Notes under the pieces: model-generated
The model's database searches: none
What the model was told of the DNA's origin: nothing
Seen by the model: the letters and a program-made list of their open reading frames with translations, nothing else
Position numbers and translations under genes: made by a program
In this document: in pieces, positions 32,777 through 44,874 of the stretch
Numbering within the stretch: the stretch's first letter is position 1
Layout: every line of letters starts with the position of its first letter
Source: Zygaena filipendulae
Lineage: Eukaryota; Arthropoda; Insecta; Lepidoptera; Zygaenidae
Direction: 5' to 3'
Length of the DNA stretch: 64,000 bases
Assembly (NCBI GenBank): GCA_907165275.2
Contig: OU015653.1
Coordinates: forward strand, 6,912,001 to 6,976,000

Positions 32777-35343
32777 AATAACATTGTAAACTGATTGTAA
32801 GATTGTAATTAGTCGCTACCACGGACCTGTAGGTAGATATATTAAACAATGTCTGTGGTCGTAATAAAACAATAAGAATTTGATGTAAAAGTGTGTGACT
32901 CTTGAAACATCTCAACTATCAAATGAAAACGGAAGAGATCACTCATTACATGTTTAAGACGAGAGAAGTTTCGTTTATTGATTGTCGTTAATTATTTATT
33001 TATTTTCGTTTAGTACGTATTAATGGATACTGGTCGGACTTGTAAGGCTAGAAAGCGGTACAGAGAAAAGAATTTGCATAGTACGTATAGTACCTACTTA
33101 GCCTACTGATATGATAGTCACTAACTGAATCTAATATATTGTAGGCGTGCATAGTATATATAGTTATATACCTAGTGCATATATGAGTTTATTGTAAAAA
33201 AAAAATAATGTACCCACCATTATTGAAGAACCAAATATTAAAATAAAATATTGTAGTATAGCCGCCAAGTTCGTTTCGTTTAACTATTTAGGTAATAAAA
33301 CCTATTTATGAGTAGGTATAGGTGTAGGTGAATAAAACTCAACGTTCTTACCGCGTGTTCAGAGATGACCAAGAGCGATTTCAGTCGCGACATTGTCCCA
33401 ACGACCTTATGAATTATTTACTTTGTTATCCTTCTCGCAGGCGTACTTTATGCGGGTCAATTTTTCAAAAAAAAAAAAAAACACTACCTAATCACAATTA
33501 CCTACCTACCTAGTGATCATTTTGCTAAAGTTGTATTCTTTTAAGCATTTTTCGTTATTTCTCGTGGATTTGTTATGACTCCTATTTTATTTATTGATAC
33601 TTTAAGCCACGGAATAAGAATATAGGATAATTATCAGCTGCAGCAAATTTATAGATATAAAATATAACAAATATCTACACTAATATTACCTATAAAGAGG
33701 TAAAGTTTGTAAATGTTTAGTTTCAGTACAACAAGCGATAAATAATAATCAGTAGAACTACTGAATCTATTTTATTTTTTTCCACTGAATTGAAGCTACA
33801 GCATCCCTCAGTGATAATATAATAATGTAGATAGAAAATACATTTTTAGTTGACACCAAACTTGTAATCATTGACAGGGAATAGAAAAAGAAACTACATT
33901 ACATAGCATTCTAATTTTCCTCCAAATACAAGGAGTTCCCGAGGGAAATTTTAGATTAACACGGTTAAAACAGCGGGAAAACACTAGGTAATAAAATAAT
34001 ATATAAACGTAAACATTATTATTGTCCCCGAAGGAATCCCGTTTACTTTTGAAACTGTGAGGAACGGCTAGTTTTAACTATACAGTAGGTAGGTGTGTAT
34101 AGTGGCGCAGTGATATCCCTCCTTTTAGTGAGATTTATTTTAGGAATTGAAATTTTTCTGAAATATAACTTCCGCTCCTGCGGCTTGTATTTCATGAACA
34201 AACATAATATGAACGTAACTCTTCCGTTTAGTTTAATATGTAAATAAATGTGGCTAAACATATAAAATATGACTCAAAGAAAGAGGGAGAAATGAAAACA
34301 AATTTGGTAGATTTTCGTTGGTGATTGTATGAAAGATGATTTATTTACACATCCTGGCGTAGATAAAACGTTTAATGGAAACATGCGCATGATTTTCGTG
34401 CTTCCTTGTACCTACGTAGACAAAGAGCGTACACATATCTCTCTATAGCAACTCGGTAAGTAACTACTATATGTAGACGTGAAGCTCTATATAATAGTCG
34501 GAAAACGAAAATTGATTATCTTTAACTGAGATAAGTTTTGAAAGTTATTATGAAATGAAAGTGGTAGAGTCGCGACGACGCGGCATGGCGCGGTGCGAGA
34601 CGCGAACAAAGCAAAAATAATCTTGGCTGATTTACTTGAACATTACTTAACTAATTATTGTTCAAACAAGAATCCTAACGACAAAAGCCATTAATAAAGT
34701 ACTCTATAACTCTACCGCTATATCTTCCTCTGACACTTGTCTAACATTTATTATCAGCTCTATTTCTTTGCTTGCTTTGATTGATTTGAGCGATTCATAG
34801 AACGAGATATTTTTCAGTTCGTGTTTTTGTTATACCTACTCAAATTGGTTAAAGTTGTTTTTTCTACAAGTAAAGAAGCAACATTGGCATAATGTTATGG
34901 TCCACATGTTTGTTGCGGCCTCCCCTAATTTTCCTCTTTCTGCTCGCGCTCTGAATACCAAAACGAAAGGTCGGATATTAACTAAACAAAAATGAAAGTC
35001 AGAGACTTTTTTCTAAATAGATATACCTATTTAAAAGTTTCGTTAACATCACGTTTCTTCAGTTCCGAGAGGGATTGTTTAATCAGAATGAATATTTGGT
35101 TTGGTGATAGTTAAGTATAATTTTATAAGTAGGTAGGTATACTGTTAAAAAGCCACAATATCCAAGCAATTTTGCTTATTTGGTCTCAAATTACTTGATC
35201 TCGTTTACAGCCCTTTGTAGACGGCAAAGTTTTAACAAAATTTCTGTCTAATTTCTTGTTTACCGTCTCTTTCTTGTGTTCATTTAACACTAAAATTACT
35301 AAAATTATAGGTAAGTACATACTTATTTTAGAATTAACAACAC
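32777..35343. other. Mostly unique AT-rich DNA
   Basis: Two weak Helitron fragments lie at 33,930-33,990 (ggagttcccgagggaaattt ... aacacggttaaaacagcggg) and 34,025-34,075 (aaactgtgaggaacggctag). A GC patch at 34,570-34,610 is unassigned. No gene. Confidence 0.3.
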
Positions 35344-35790
35344 ATTTTTTTGGAACGAAGCTCATTGACGTGGTTTCCGATAGGAGTTAAATGGTAAAAA
35401 TCGTCACACGTCACGTGAGAAAATGCGTTATGCTCCCTCTATGGAAATTGAGCCAAAAATGTACTTTCTGTCTCTTTCTCTCTTTCTAGGTATTAACCCT
35501 TTTAACGCCATCCCCGTAATATCACGATCTACGAAAGACATGCTCCTGAGGCCAGAAACGTAATATTACGTGACTAACATACTCCTGCACTGACTTTATA
35601 TTTATTACATTAAACGATAGATATTAGGCATTCCTAAGCCTAACACGGGGAAATCATGCCTAAAGCGTGGTAATGGCCATGTTTTTGTACTGTGTTACTT
35701 ATTAAGGCTACAAAAACGTGGCGGTGAAAGGGTTAAATGATACTAAAAATCGAGACATTCCATTCCGTTCGGCGCGTAGTTAGGACGGAT
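35344..35790 (+). repeat. 'ttttttggaacgaag' repeat, copy 2, interrupted
   Basis: Opens ttttttggaacgaagctcat. The left part ends near 35,492 and the right part (aaaatcgagacattccattc cgttcggcgcgtagttag) resumes after the inserted MITE. At 41,986-42,120 the corresponding pieces lie together (aatcgagacgttcgattcc), which shows what the uninterrupted repeat looks like. Confidence 0.65.
35497..35732. mobile_element. piggyBac-like MITE with TTAA flanks
   Basis: A 236-bp unit flanked by TTAA at 35,493-35,496 and 35,733-35,736. It begins CCCTTTTAACGCCA, and its right end is the inverted CCCTTTCACCGCCA. TTAA targets plus CCC ends are diagnostic of the piggyBac superfamily. It contains a 14-bp palindrome ACGTAATATTACGT at 35,558-35,571 and no coding frame. 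It interrupts an older repeat. Confidence 0.85.
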
Positions 35791-36949
35791 GTTATCGTCT
35801 AACGCCGCTGGCAGCCATACCTACTTGTTCACACTATGTGTAAGTTAAATGTAACTTTTTCAGATGGTCGTACTCCCGTTATAAAATTATATTTTATACC
35901 TGTCATAAAAACTATTAATAAATTAATTCACATTTTACATTTTTAACGAACCAAGATGCCGTAGTGCGGTATTATAATATAAATAATAAAAATTAATCAT
36001 CAGTATTATTATAATGAGATTAAATACACGACTATATTTTCTTCATAAAGTTATTTGTGTTTGTACAGGTTAATATGTTTTTGTCACTCCTAAAGAATTA
36101 ACTGCTGATAATGGGCTTAAATATTTTCATCAGACAAGAATTTAATCACAATTTAAATGAAGGCAATTCCCTTAGTAACTTTCCGACACAGTCGCTAATA
36201 ACGAAACTTGCGGTTAATAGCGCTGCAAGGGTATGAGCGGGGCGAGAGACGCGAGGGGAGAGGGTTGGCGGGGGCGCAGTGTGCGGTGGGCGGCTCTGAG
36301 ATATTTCAAGACATTTCAATGCCTTTGTAGAAGATCCATTTGTGTGATATTATAGTGAACTTTCTACCATATAATACGAGTATAATTTGGATTTACTTAC
36401 TGCAGCGATTACTAATAATTGTGTAGATCCTTTTTAGTTCAATTAGATAAATCTAAGTAACTATTTGCTTTGAAAAGCAATTAGGTACAATTTATTAACG
36501 TTTTGACTGGAGAGAATTCAGCAAATCGCTATGATACTAAAAACATTATACATATAAAATATTATTAGAATGATGGTGCCGTAGATGATAATAATTAAAG
36601 TATTATTAGGTATTATTTACAAGTTTTAGTCATGAGCGGCACACTCACCAATTTATTAATGCCAAAGTACACCGTAATAATAATAATATAGTATAAAGTG
36701 CGCTTTTAGTGTGAGAGCTTGCTTTTAAAGCCGCCGCGAAAGTATCGGATCTTTATGAGGTCATTTAACATATTTTTATGACGACACTGCCGATGCCGTG
36801 TCCTATATATTATGTTGCTCGATAGCGCTGCGTGCGTTTGCGACACTGCTGTTTACATCGCTCAATAATAATTTCCCAGAAAACTTGCCTACACATTATT
36901 AAAAATTAAAACGCGTCTATGACAGAGCATCTATAGTGTAATATAATAC
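35791..36949. other. Unique DNA including a G-rich strand segment
   Basis: At 36,225-36,300 the plus strand is very G-rich (gaggggagagggttggcggg), with five or more G runs and possible quadruplex formation. A second GC-richer patch at 36,725-36,880 is flanked by AT-rich DNA. Neither shows a coding frame; both are possible regulatory DNA. Confidence 0.3.
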
Positions 36950-37215
36950 TATCTAGGTCACCGAGCTTCGCTCGTTGTGTCATCAGCGCCATCTATTCTT
37001 ACGTAGTAAAACAAACACTCAGTTTTCATTGCCTGAAAACACGGATAAAACGACGTTTTCTAAAAATGAATCCTAGCTAGATCGATTAATCGTCCCTGAA
37101 ACCCCCTGCATACCAAATTTCATGAAAATCGTTGGAGCCGTTGCCGAGATTCAGATTATACATATATATATAGATATATGCAAGAATTGCTCGTTTAAAG
37201 ATAGTAGATACGTTC
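36950..37215 (+). repeat. 'ccgagcttcgctcg' interspersed repeat
   Basis: Opens tctaggtcaccgagcttcgc and includes a CTCF-like word cagcgccatctatt (36,984-36,997). It continues with tcatgaaaatcgttggagcc and ends at an (at)n run with caagaattgctcgtttaaag. The pattern is familiar from moth and butterfly genomes. Only one copy is in the window, so borders are approximate. Confidence 0.5.
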
Positions 37216-37999
37216 AGTACATTCACAGTAGAATGAACTCGATCGGTTCGCTCATTCATTCATACTCGTAGGTAGGTAGTGAACGAATTGATACTGCCTG
37301 CGTGGGTAAAGTGCATTCGCACTCCGATAATAATTATTTCATACAATCAACATTGATAACTTTTTTATATTTACGTAAATTGACGCTGTTACTCGACACT
37401 GTAGGTCAAAGATATTGAAAGAGAATAGATTGACAATACGCTCGGCCGCTGAGCTTTCACCTTGAACCACGCAGTGGTCAAATGATCTTATGCTAACAAA
37501 ATGCCGTTGGCTAGCAGAGACCTATTGTCTATAGATACCACTTGACGGAAAGCGATGTGATTGGCTGCTTGAAATGTAATTTGTAGTGACTGGTATTTAA
37601 TTGCGTCGCAACAATGTGATTTTTATTTTGATCATTCCCCCGGAAAAATTGGTTGAGGTGGATTGCTAAAAGTTTGTATTGTTCGTCTATTCTCTTATAA
37701 TGTCTTTGCTGTAGATTTTCAAATTTAACTAATTTCTGATATCAAAAGCTTGCACTTCAGTGACTGTTGCTAACCTTGTAAAGGTTTGTATACCTATGTG
37801 TGGGTAAACATAAATTTGCATGTGGCTAAACGTACTCTGCTTCGGCTGATTGGTGTTGCATGAAATTTGTTAAAAATTTAAATTTAGATTAAAATAATAT
37901 GCTTCTTCATTTGGGGAAAATGCATAGTTTTCGAAGAATCCCTAAAGTGAGAACATGGGGACCAGCTAGTAATAGATAAGTTTACTTTTATAATATCTA
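37216..37999. other. Unique DNA with a Helitron 3' scrap
   Basis: The string tggggaccagctagt at 37,957-37,971 is a lone Helitron 3' end. The rest is unassigned. Confidence 0.3.
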
Positions 38000-38285
38000 C
38001 TAGCCGCCTCGTGGTTTTACCCGCTGAGTCTCGGAAATTTACTTACTCCTTATAACATCAGCTAATTAGCAGTGGAAGTCCCGTCAAAATTGGTCCAATC
38101 GTTTCAGAGAATCAATCGCGTGAGTTTCGGAGTTCCCGCAGAAACAATTGTTTTCTAAAATCAAAGTAGCCTAAGTTGCTCCTTATAATATCAGCTATTT
38201 ACCAGTGAAAGTCCCGTTAAAATCGGTCCAGCCGTTTCAGAGATTAGCTGAAACAGACAGACAGCTACAGACAGATAAAAATTTA
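38000..38285 (-). mobile_element. Lep1-like Helitron, long variant, minus strand
   Basis: The plus strand opens a^ctagccgcctcgtggtttt. The unit ccttataa(c/t)atcagcta...cagtg(g/a)aagtcccgt is present twice (38,045-38,105 and 38,180-38,235), so the tail module is duplicated as in the 7.7- and 16.3-kb copies. The 5' end is diverged and replaced by cagacagacagctacagac. Confidence 0.65.
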
Positions 38286-39232
38286 AAAATTGATTTTTTG
38301 TGTGTAAGTACCGTAGGTGTAGACTTTCATATTATTATGCATTTAGTGAAAAGCTATCAATTTGGAATTACAACTTACACTTCAATTTTATTTATATATT
38401 GTGTTTATGTATATAGATGTAGGTATAGATGATGATGATGATGATGATTTACCTATCACCTGTATAAAATAAAAGATCAACTTCTTAAATCTAGGCAGAT
38501 AAAGACACTAGGTGGCGAACTGTCCATGTTGATATACCTACTTAAACCTGATTACTGCTTATAACTAAGTTTGTATTAGACTACGTCAAGTCAAGACAAA
38601 TACCTAACTTGAGAGTAACTTGGTTAATAATGGAAAGTTAGGCAACGAGTGTAAGAAAAAAAAAACAAGTTGGTATTTAAATTGACACATTTTTTTTAGG
38701 GTCCTGTCTAATTTATATTTAAGACCCTGGGTCATTGATATATTAAAAAACCTATATCAATGCCCTGGTTGCGTCCCTTTTGGAGCCTGTAATAGGTAGG
38801 TATTTATAGTTAAATGTTAATAAAAAGAATAAGAAATGCCTACGCACTTAAATTATTTTTACAAACTCTCGGAGGAAGCTGACAAAATGCCACGTCAAAT
38901 CACCAAATTACGCAGTAATTGAACCAAATTCCAGAGTGAAGCTCATGTAATGAAAAGAGATAAAGGGAAACTAAGAGAGAGCGTGGGGTTTATTCAATTC
39001 AGTCGTGTGCTCGCTCTGACACTGCCTTAAGTAGATAGTTGAGATTTAGCCAGGAAGCACCTATACATACATCGCGCACTAATGTGTATTCTGAAAGAAG
39101 TCTCGCCTCAAGAATTGGCCACTTAAGTACCTAGCAGAAACTCGCCATCCATTAGTTACTTTCAAACAAATTAAGTATAACTTTACTTTTATTTCTTTTA
39201 GCATGGTACGAAATACGAGCATAACGACTATT
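38286..39232. other. AT-rich DNA with small repeats
   Basis: Contains (GAT)7 at 38,428-38,448 and a 10-bp inverted repeat CATTGATATA/TATATCAATG at 38,733-38,762. No gene. Confidence 0.4.
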
Positions 39233-39365
39233 TATTAACCGACTTCAAAAAAGAAGGTTCTCAGTTTGACCTGTATGTATGTTTGTATGTATGTGCACGA
39301 TTATCTCGCGTTTGGCCGAGCCGATTTGGATCCTTTTTTGTTACATTCTGAAGAAGGTTTTAGTG
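39233..39365 (+). repeat. 'accgacttcc' repeat, copy 3 (fragment)
   Basis: The string attaaccgacttcaaaaaag is followed by aaggttctcagtttgacctg, a (tatg)n stretch, and gccgatttggatccttttt. The 3' portion present in the 11.6-kb copy is missing. Confidence 0.6.
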
Positions 39366-39531
39366 TAAAATACTTTACTTATACTACTTTACTTACTGGT
39401 ACTTTTTTCAGAATCCTGAAAAAACTAAGTCGCAATACTGATTGACCAACTTATTTTTCAGTCCTATCTATTATTAAGAAAGTATTACATACAATACAAT
39501 ACTAATATCTAAGAACCCACATTGCAATAAA

Positions 39532-39721
39532 TCCTACTAATATTATAATGTGAAAGTGTGGATGTTTGTTACTCAATCACGCAAAAACGGCTGAACGGAC
39601 TTGGATGAAATTTGGCATGCACGTTGTCAGGGGTACAGGGAAGGACATAGAGTACTTTTTATCCCGGAATTCCCGCGGGGACTCCGAAATTACCGCGGGT
39701 GAAACCGCGGGGCACAGCTAG
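39532..39721 (+). mobile_element. Lep1-like Helitron, near-canonical 190-bp copy
   Basis: Best-preserved example in the window. A^TCCTACTAATATTATAATG is the 5' end. The body reads gttactcaatcacgcaaaaa, cggctgaacggacttggatg and gacatagagtactttttatc. The tail has the stem CCGCGG-gtgaaa-CCGCGG ten bases before CTAG^T. A TC start, hairpin and CTRR end between A and T define Helitrons. There is no helicase, so it depends on an autonomous partner. Confidence 0.9.
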
Positions 39722-40909
39722 TATCAAAATAAAACTACTCCGATAAATATTCGTAAAAAACCAATCCCATGCAACTGTTCCAGTGTGATTACCTACACAA
39801 AATATCTATCTTCTTGAATGAAAATTACAGAAGCAGAGTCATTAACAAAAGTAGACATCTGTTGTTTCTGTATTATTTGAATTACTTATATAATTATTAT
39901 CAGGCAGCAGGAGAGACCATTATTATACATAGGTATTGGTCTATTCTATCCACAAGTCGGTCTCGGTATTATATCGGTATGTTCGTTAGGTCGTTTCAAG
40001 CAATTAAACTCGCTTGAATGGAACACTATTGTAGAAAAGAAATTCTCTTTTAGTAAGGATCGTCTACAATATAATATTATTAATGTTATATATTGGCTCG
40101 TATAGAGGGTGTAGCGGAGACCAAACCCTAACGCAATAAAACGTATGAAACGAGTATTATTCGCATGATCACATCTCTTAATAAGTTGGATCCCACAACG
40201 TGCTCAATGCGGCGGAAACTAATACGCACCACCCCCAACGAGCTCCACGTGCTCGGCTGACGCGCTTTAACCAGCTCAACGTAGCAACACGCGGTTATTG
40301 CAAAGCGTATAACTATGTTTTCCATTTCATACTTAATTTTTTTAATTTTATCAATTCTTTTGTACGTATATGGTACATATTCGAACGCGGTAATATAGTA
40401 GGTAGCTCAAAATAAAAGAATACCTACTCTCTGTTTTTAATTAAGATCAGCGAAGCAAACTTTAAATACCTACTGGGGATGCTACAACAAAAAGTTTAAA
40501 CAGGCGATTAACGCGTGTCTAAAAAATATTAGATTACACAGTACACATTAAACACCAGCTTAACTGTTTTGTAGAAGCACCTTGGTAATTTTACATCATT
40601 GGATTAGAATATAATTTCAAATTTGCTTTATGATTTTATTGTTTTTTAGATGTTTAAAATTTGCAATAATAAAATAAAATAAATTCTTTTGAGTTTTGAA
40701 CTAAGTTAAGACTACTAACCAAAACTAAAAAATCAAAGAATTCTTTTTTCATACTTTAAAAAAAAAACATCAAAGACCATGCAGTTCTCTTCTTTACAAA
40801 CTTTTTTCTTATAATATAGGTATTGTTAACTTTCATAATATTTTTTCCAATTTATTTTTAAAATATAAGCTTTGATATAGTCACAAGAAACTTCAGGTTT
40901 CGCTAATTG
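39722..40909. other. Unique AT-rich DNA
   Basis: A GC-richer part at 40,190-40,320 carries frames on both strands with no known domain. Nothing else recognised. Confidence 0.3.
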
Positions 40910-41094
40910 TCTATACTATAGCAAAATAGTAGAATCCGCGTGTCTGTTCACGCAAATCTTCGGAACACAGAATGGATTATCATGCGGTTTTCACAGGTAT
41001 TATGCTTAGCTTGGTGCAACATATTGGCTTTGTTCGGGAAAATAATTGTTATATAAAAGCCTTTCACGCGGGTGAAACTACAGGGCGCAGCTAG
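40910..41094 (+). mobile_element. Lep1-like Helitron, third body type
   Basis: The body has tgcggttttcacaggtatta and gcttagcttggtgcaacata. It ends ctttcacgcgggtgaaact, cagggcgcagctag^T. The first two words also occur at 16.13-16.26 kb. A related word (gtgaaaaccgcatgaaaa) on the opposite strand lies at 51.4 kb. Confidence 0.65.
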
Positions 41095-41985
41095 TATCAA
41101 TAATAATATCTACTGTCTCATTAATACTCGTTTTACTCGTGGGCTAAGCTTCTGCCACTAACGTCAGATTAAATAGTTTTTTTTATATAATTTATGAATA
41201 AGTTAACAGCTCTAGAACTTGATTAGTCATGTGTAGATTAGTTCGTTCTAACCCGTGGATACGCCATAACTGGGCACGTGTCATTCGTCACGGATTTTGG
41301 GGCATAAATGACATGGCGTCACTCCAGTGGTCTGCCGCGAGGCGTGTTGGAGACAGGGTGCGGTCACATCCGATTACTGTGGCTAGCCTAATGTCATGTA
41401 CGGCCTAATCATTGAATGAGATTGCAACATAATTCATAAAAGCTTGTTATTACAAAATATAACAACGAGTATTGGGGAATACTTATAGGGGTGTCAATTT
41501 TACTTTTAGTACCTTTAGCTGCCATTGCGATAAAATTGTTTGAGATAGTTAATTTTGTGTTGAATAGATAACAAGGGCAATAGGGATTTATCAATTTATG
41601 ATTTTTGGAGTGCCAGGCTGACTGCTGGCTCTGACAAATAATGGGAATAATTTATCACTGAGACGGAATACAAGTCAAAATAATTCACTTGTTATTAATT
41701 AATGAGGCAGACACTTAAAACCGTCTTGTTGTTGTGCCCCAATGTGAATACAAAATGTTCATTTCCGTCCACGCGAACCCTACATTAAGAAGCTCGGCAA
41801 ATGGGTAACACTTATTGACACGGACGTTGTATCCACCTTTAAAACAAAATCCTTTCACACCGGTCGAAATGGCGAAGGTATATAATGGTATGAGCGTTTA
41901 GTGTTATATAGGTTTTATGTTTGTTTGTGTACGTATTTTCATATCTTTTGCTTCATTCCTCCGAGACCGACTCGACTTTTGGAGC
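41095..41985. other. Unique DNA
   Basis: The part at 41,255-41,410 is GC-richer, with no frame or recognised repeat. No gene. Confidence 0.3.
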
Positions 41986-42120
41986 TTTTTGGAACGTAGT
42001 TCTTTAACACGACTTGCGGTAGAAGTTATCTGGTAAAAATCGTAACGCGTCACGCAAGGAGAAAACGTAATGCCCCCCATGCAAATCGAGACGTTCGATT
42101 CCGTGCGGTGCAGTTAGTAT
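41986..42120 (+). repeat. 'ttttttggaacgaag' repeat, copy 3
   Basis: Reads ttttttggaacgtagttctt through tggtaaaaatcgtaacgcgt and cacgcaaggagaaaacg to cgtgcggtgcagttagtat. It serves as the unbroken reference for the copy at 35.3-35.8 kb. Confidence 0.6.
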
Positions 42121-42126
42121 AGGTAC

Positions 42127-42175
42127 TTATTTACATCATGACTGTAAAAATTTTTTAAAGTCATGATGTAAATAA
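42127..42175. repeat. Perfect 17-bp inverted repeat
   Basis: TTATTTACATCATGACT (42,127-42,143) and AGTCATGATGTAAATAA (42,159-42,175) are exact reverse complements around an A/T-only loop with a G at its edge. It lies directly beside a repeat end. Confidence 0.85.
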
Positions 42176-44757
42176 TTTCCGATGGTCAGAGTATAGGTAC
42201 TCCTTTGAAATAAAATATTTTTTCTATCGATAAATTTTAAATCCCTAATACAAATTTATTTAAAAATTATCAAAATAATCACAATATCAGATAAGATTTG
42301 GTGTTGAAGAAAAGGTCTGAGGTATTTCGTTCTCGACCATAAAAAATCTTCTTGGTCAATTATTATTTATGATTTTGTTAAGAAGTTTGTTCTAGGTAAC
42401 TAGAGTTTTGATTATGCGTTGTGAGAGTGCCAGAAAGTGACCAAGTCCGAGTCGAACTGTAAAAAAATCCAATAAAGAAAATAAAAATTTAGTTCAACTT
42501 TTAAGTAAGTTTTAGTTTAGTGTGTAATATTATTACTATTTTAAAGTTATTAACCCATGTAAACTCACGATTTTTAAAGATTTTTGTTGTGATTTTTTCA
42601 TAGTTTTCTTTTTTCTAATGGTAAAGTGAGTGTATGAACTATCGAGGGACAATATAATAATTAACTATTTTAAAATTACACCCCGTACTTATGTATTACA
42701 CATAGGTATAAGTAGTATTTTATACTAAGAGGAATTGGTCAATTCCTAAAATATTTAGTTTAGTATTATAAAAACCAAAACGAAGTAGGTAGCAGGTAAC
42801 CAGAAGGTATTCAGGCGTTTCGGATTTGGCGTTAATGAAACTAAGTAGGTACTTTTATAAGACACGAATTTCATATTTGGCGTTGTGATATTAAAGAACG
42901 ATATCGTCGGATGAAGCACATAACACAATTCAAGCTAATAACAGTTTTTGTGACACTAAACACGAAAAAAGCTTTTCCCATTTAACGGAGCGTAAATGTG
43001 TACTCCGTGTTACCGCGCTCCTTAAACAGACATTATTATAGGGGTGCCACACCACACCACACCCGCGCCACGACTCGACACACCAGCGACGGAATTTTTT
43101 TGTAGCGTTTTTCCTTTACATCGTAAAACTATACAGGGATAGACGTGAGCCGCGTTGACTCCATTACTTTCTGAGTGCATCGATTATTCGATTATACATG
43201 TATAGTACATCAAAGAGTAGGTAAATACATGTTGAAATAAAAGTTCGTAGAGTCAATTTGTGCATCAAAGTAAAGCATTTAAAGGATAAAAAGCAATTTG
43301 GATTAGCTGTAGTGTAAGCTTTTAAACTATAAAATAATTATTTAAAAAAGACAAATAAAAGTATAGGTATATTTATAAGTCTATTTATAAGTATATAATT
43401 TTTTTTTTAATTTATTTACTCAAGAAAATATATATAAAGGTTTTTGTTACTATTTACATACGAACAAAAATCTTTTACAGCATAATTATTTTGCAAAGGC
43501 ACTAATGCCTGCGGTGTTGTATAGCCCAACATTAAACATTAAAACGGGACTTGACCTGCAGAGTTGCAGAAGGTTCTTTTTAATCGTAATTAGCGATATT
43601 TGTGGGCGGCACAAAGGAGAGTCACCGTGGGTCGAGCGGCTTCGGGACAAAGCGCCCGCCAGCGGCACTACAAAGGGCTTAAGATTTAGATGTCGCCGCC
43701 CTGAAAATTTGTTTCATTAAGCGAGGCAGCCTAAATTTTCTTTTCCTTTTACACTGAAACAAAATTCCGGTAAATGAATTTAATGTCAAATATTTCGCGG
43801 CTATCCATTTACCCTTAGTTTTTCTTAGGACAAAAATAACAAAGGGTAAAAAATTGAGGAGGTATCGAGTTACTGTGGTCGGACTTTTGATCACAAAAAG
43901 GATTTCAATTCATGTATTTAAATGTTTATTTTTCATAAAAAGTTTCCGTTTTAACAACTGCTTCTTTTAAGGGTTTCTTTTTCTATTTAATTTGCTTTAC
44001 CTAATAAAAAATATTACAGCCGAACATGTAATATAACCCTTTCTGAAGTCTGTTAAAAAGCAATGTAAATTATGACTAAAATGTTTTTTTTATATTGCTG
44101 TCATTTTACACAGTTCAAAAATTTACACAGTTCGTGAAAATCAAAATTTACACAAAAATTCACATATTTTATTACCGCTCAAAACGCCAATTCTGTGTAT
44201 GTGTGTTAAGTAATAGTAGTAGATTTTACAACAAGTGCACAAAACGAAACATTTATATCCGCGACTTTTAGCAGCCCGAGCCGAAGGCGAGGACTGATAG
44301 TAATGTCGAGGATAAAATAGTTTTGTGGATGAGTTCTAAACTCTGCTTTTCACTTCGATTTCAAGGAAATAAAACAGTAGTATAATATAAAATTTCTTTA
44401 ATTAAAATTCAAAGTAAAATTGGTATAGTTTTGAATATTGAAGGAAATTGTTTATCCCGGCATATTAACGGTATAATGTCTTAAAAACACATAAGGCAAA
44501 TAAAGTAAATATTATAAAATAACAAATTCTATCTATGAACTTCTTTGTGTTTTTGGCTGTATGGCTCATTTTCTTTGCCTTAATATAAAAACATTTATGA
44601 GTAGATACGTTAATGCACTTGTGCACAAAATTCGATTTTGTGCAGCCTATATCCTGCACAAATAAGTACTTTCAGAGCATGAGAAGTGAAAATTAAATTA
44701 ATAACAGCCCCCCTACCCTAATTGACATTCTACAATCGTGAACGCATAGAAAACTAA
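42176..44757. other. AT-rich DNA with one GC-richer, repeat-free block
   Basis: A degenerate end of the 'cgcacttggccgg' repeat on the minus strand is at about 42,428-42,460. A tandem-like caccacac stretch is at 43,048-43,085. The block 43,480-43,730 is compositionally distinct and is discussed among the findings. Frames on both strands there have no known domain. Confidence 0.35.
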
Positions 44758-44861
44758 GTAACGAAACGTCATGTCACTTTATCAGCCAATTAAAAGTTTT
44801 GCGTAACCTTGTGGAAACTAGAGTTTTGATTGGCTGACCAAGTGACGTGACGATTCGTTAC
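44758..44861. mobile_element. Small fold-back element, 104 bp
   Basis: The left arm, GTAACGAAACGTCATGTCAC continuing to 44,795, pairs with the right arm 44,824-44,861 at 33 of 38 positions by eye. It contains tcagccaatt / gattggctga near the loop. It lies 13 bases from a family A MITE. No target duplication identified. Confidence 0.75.
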
Positions 44862-44874
44862 ATGAGGTTACATA

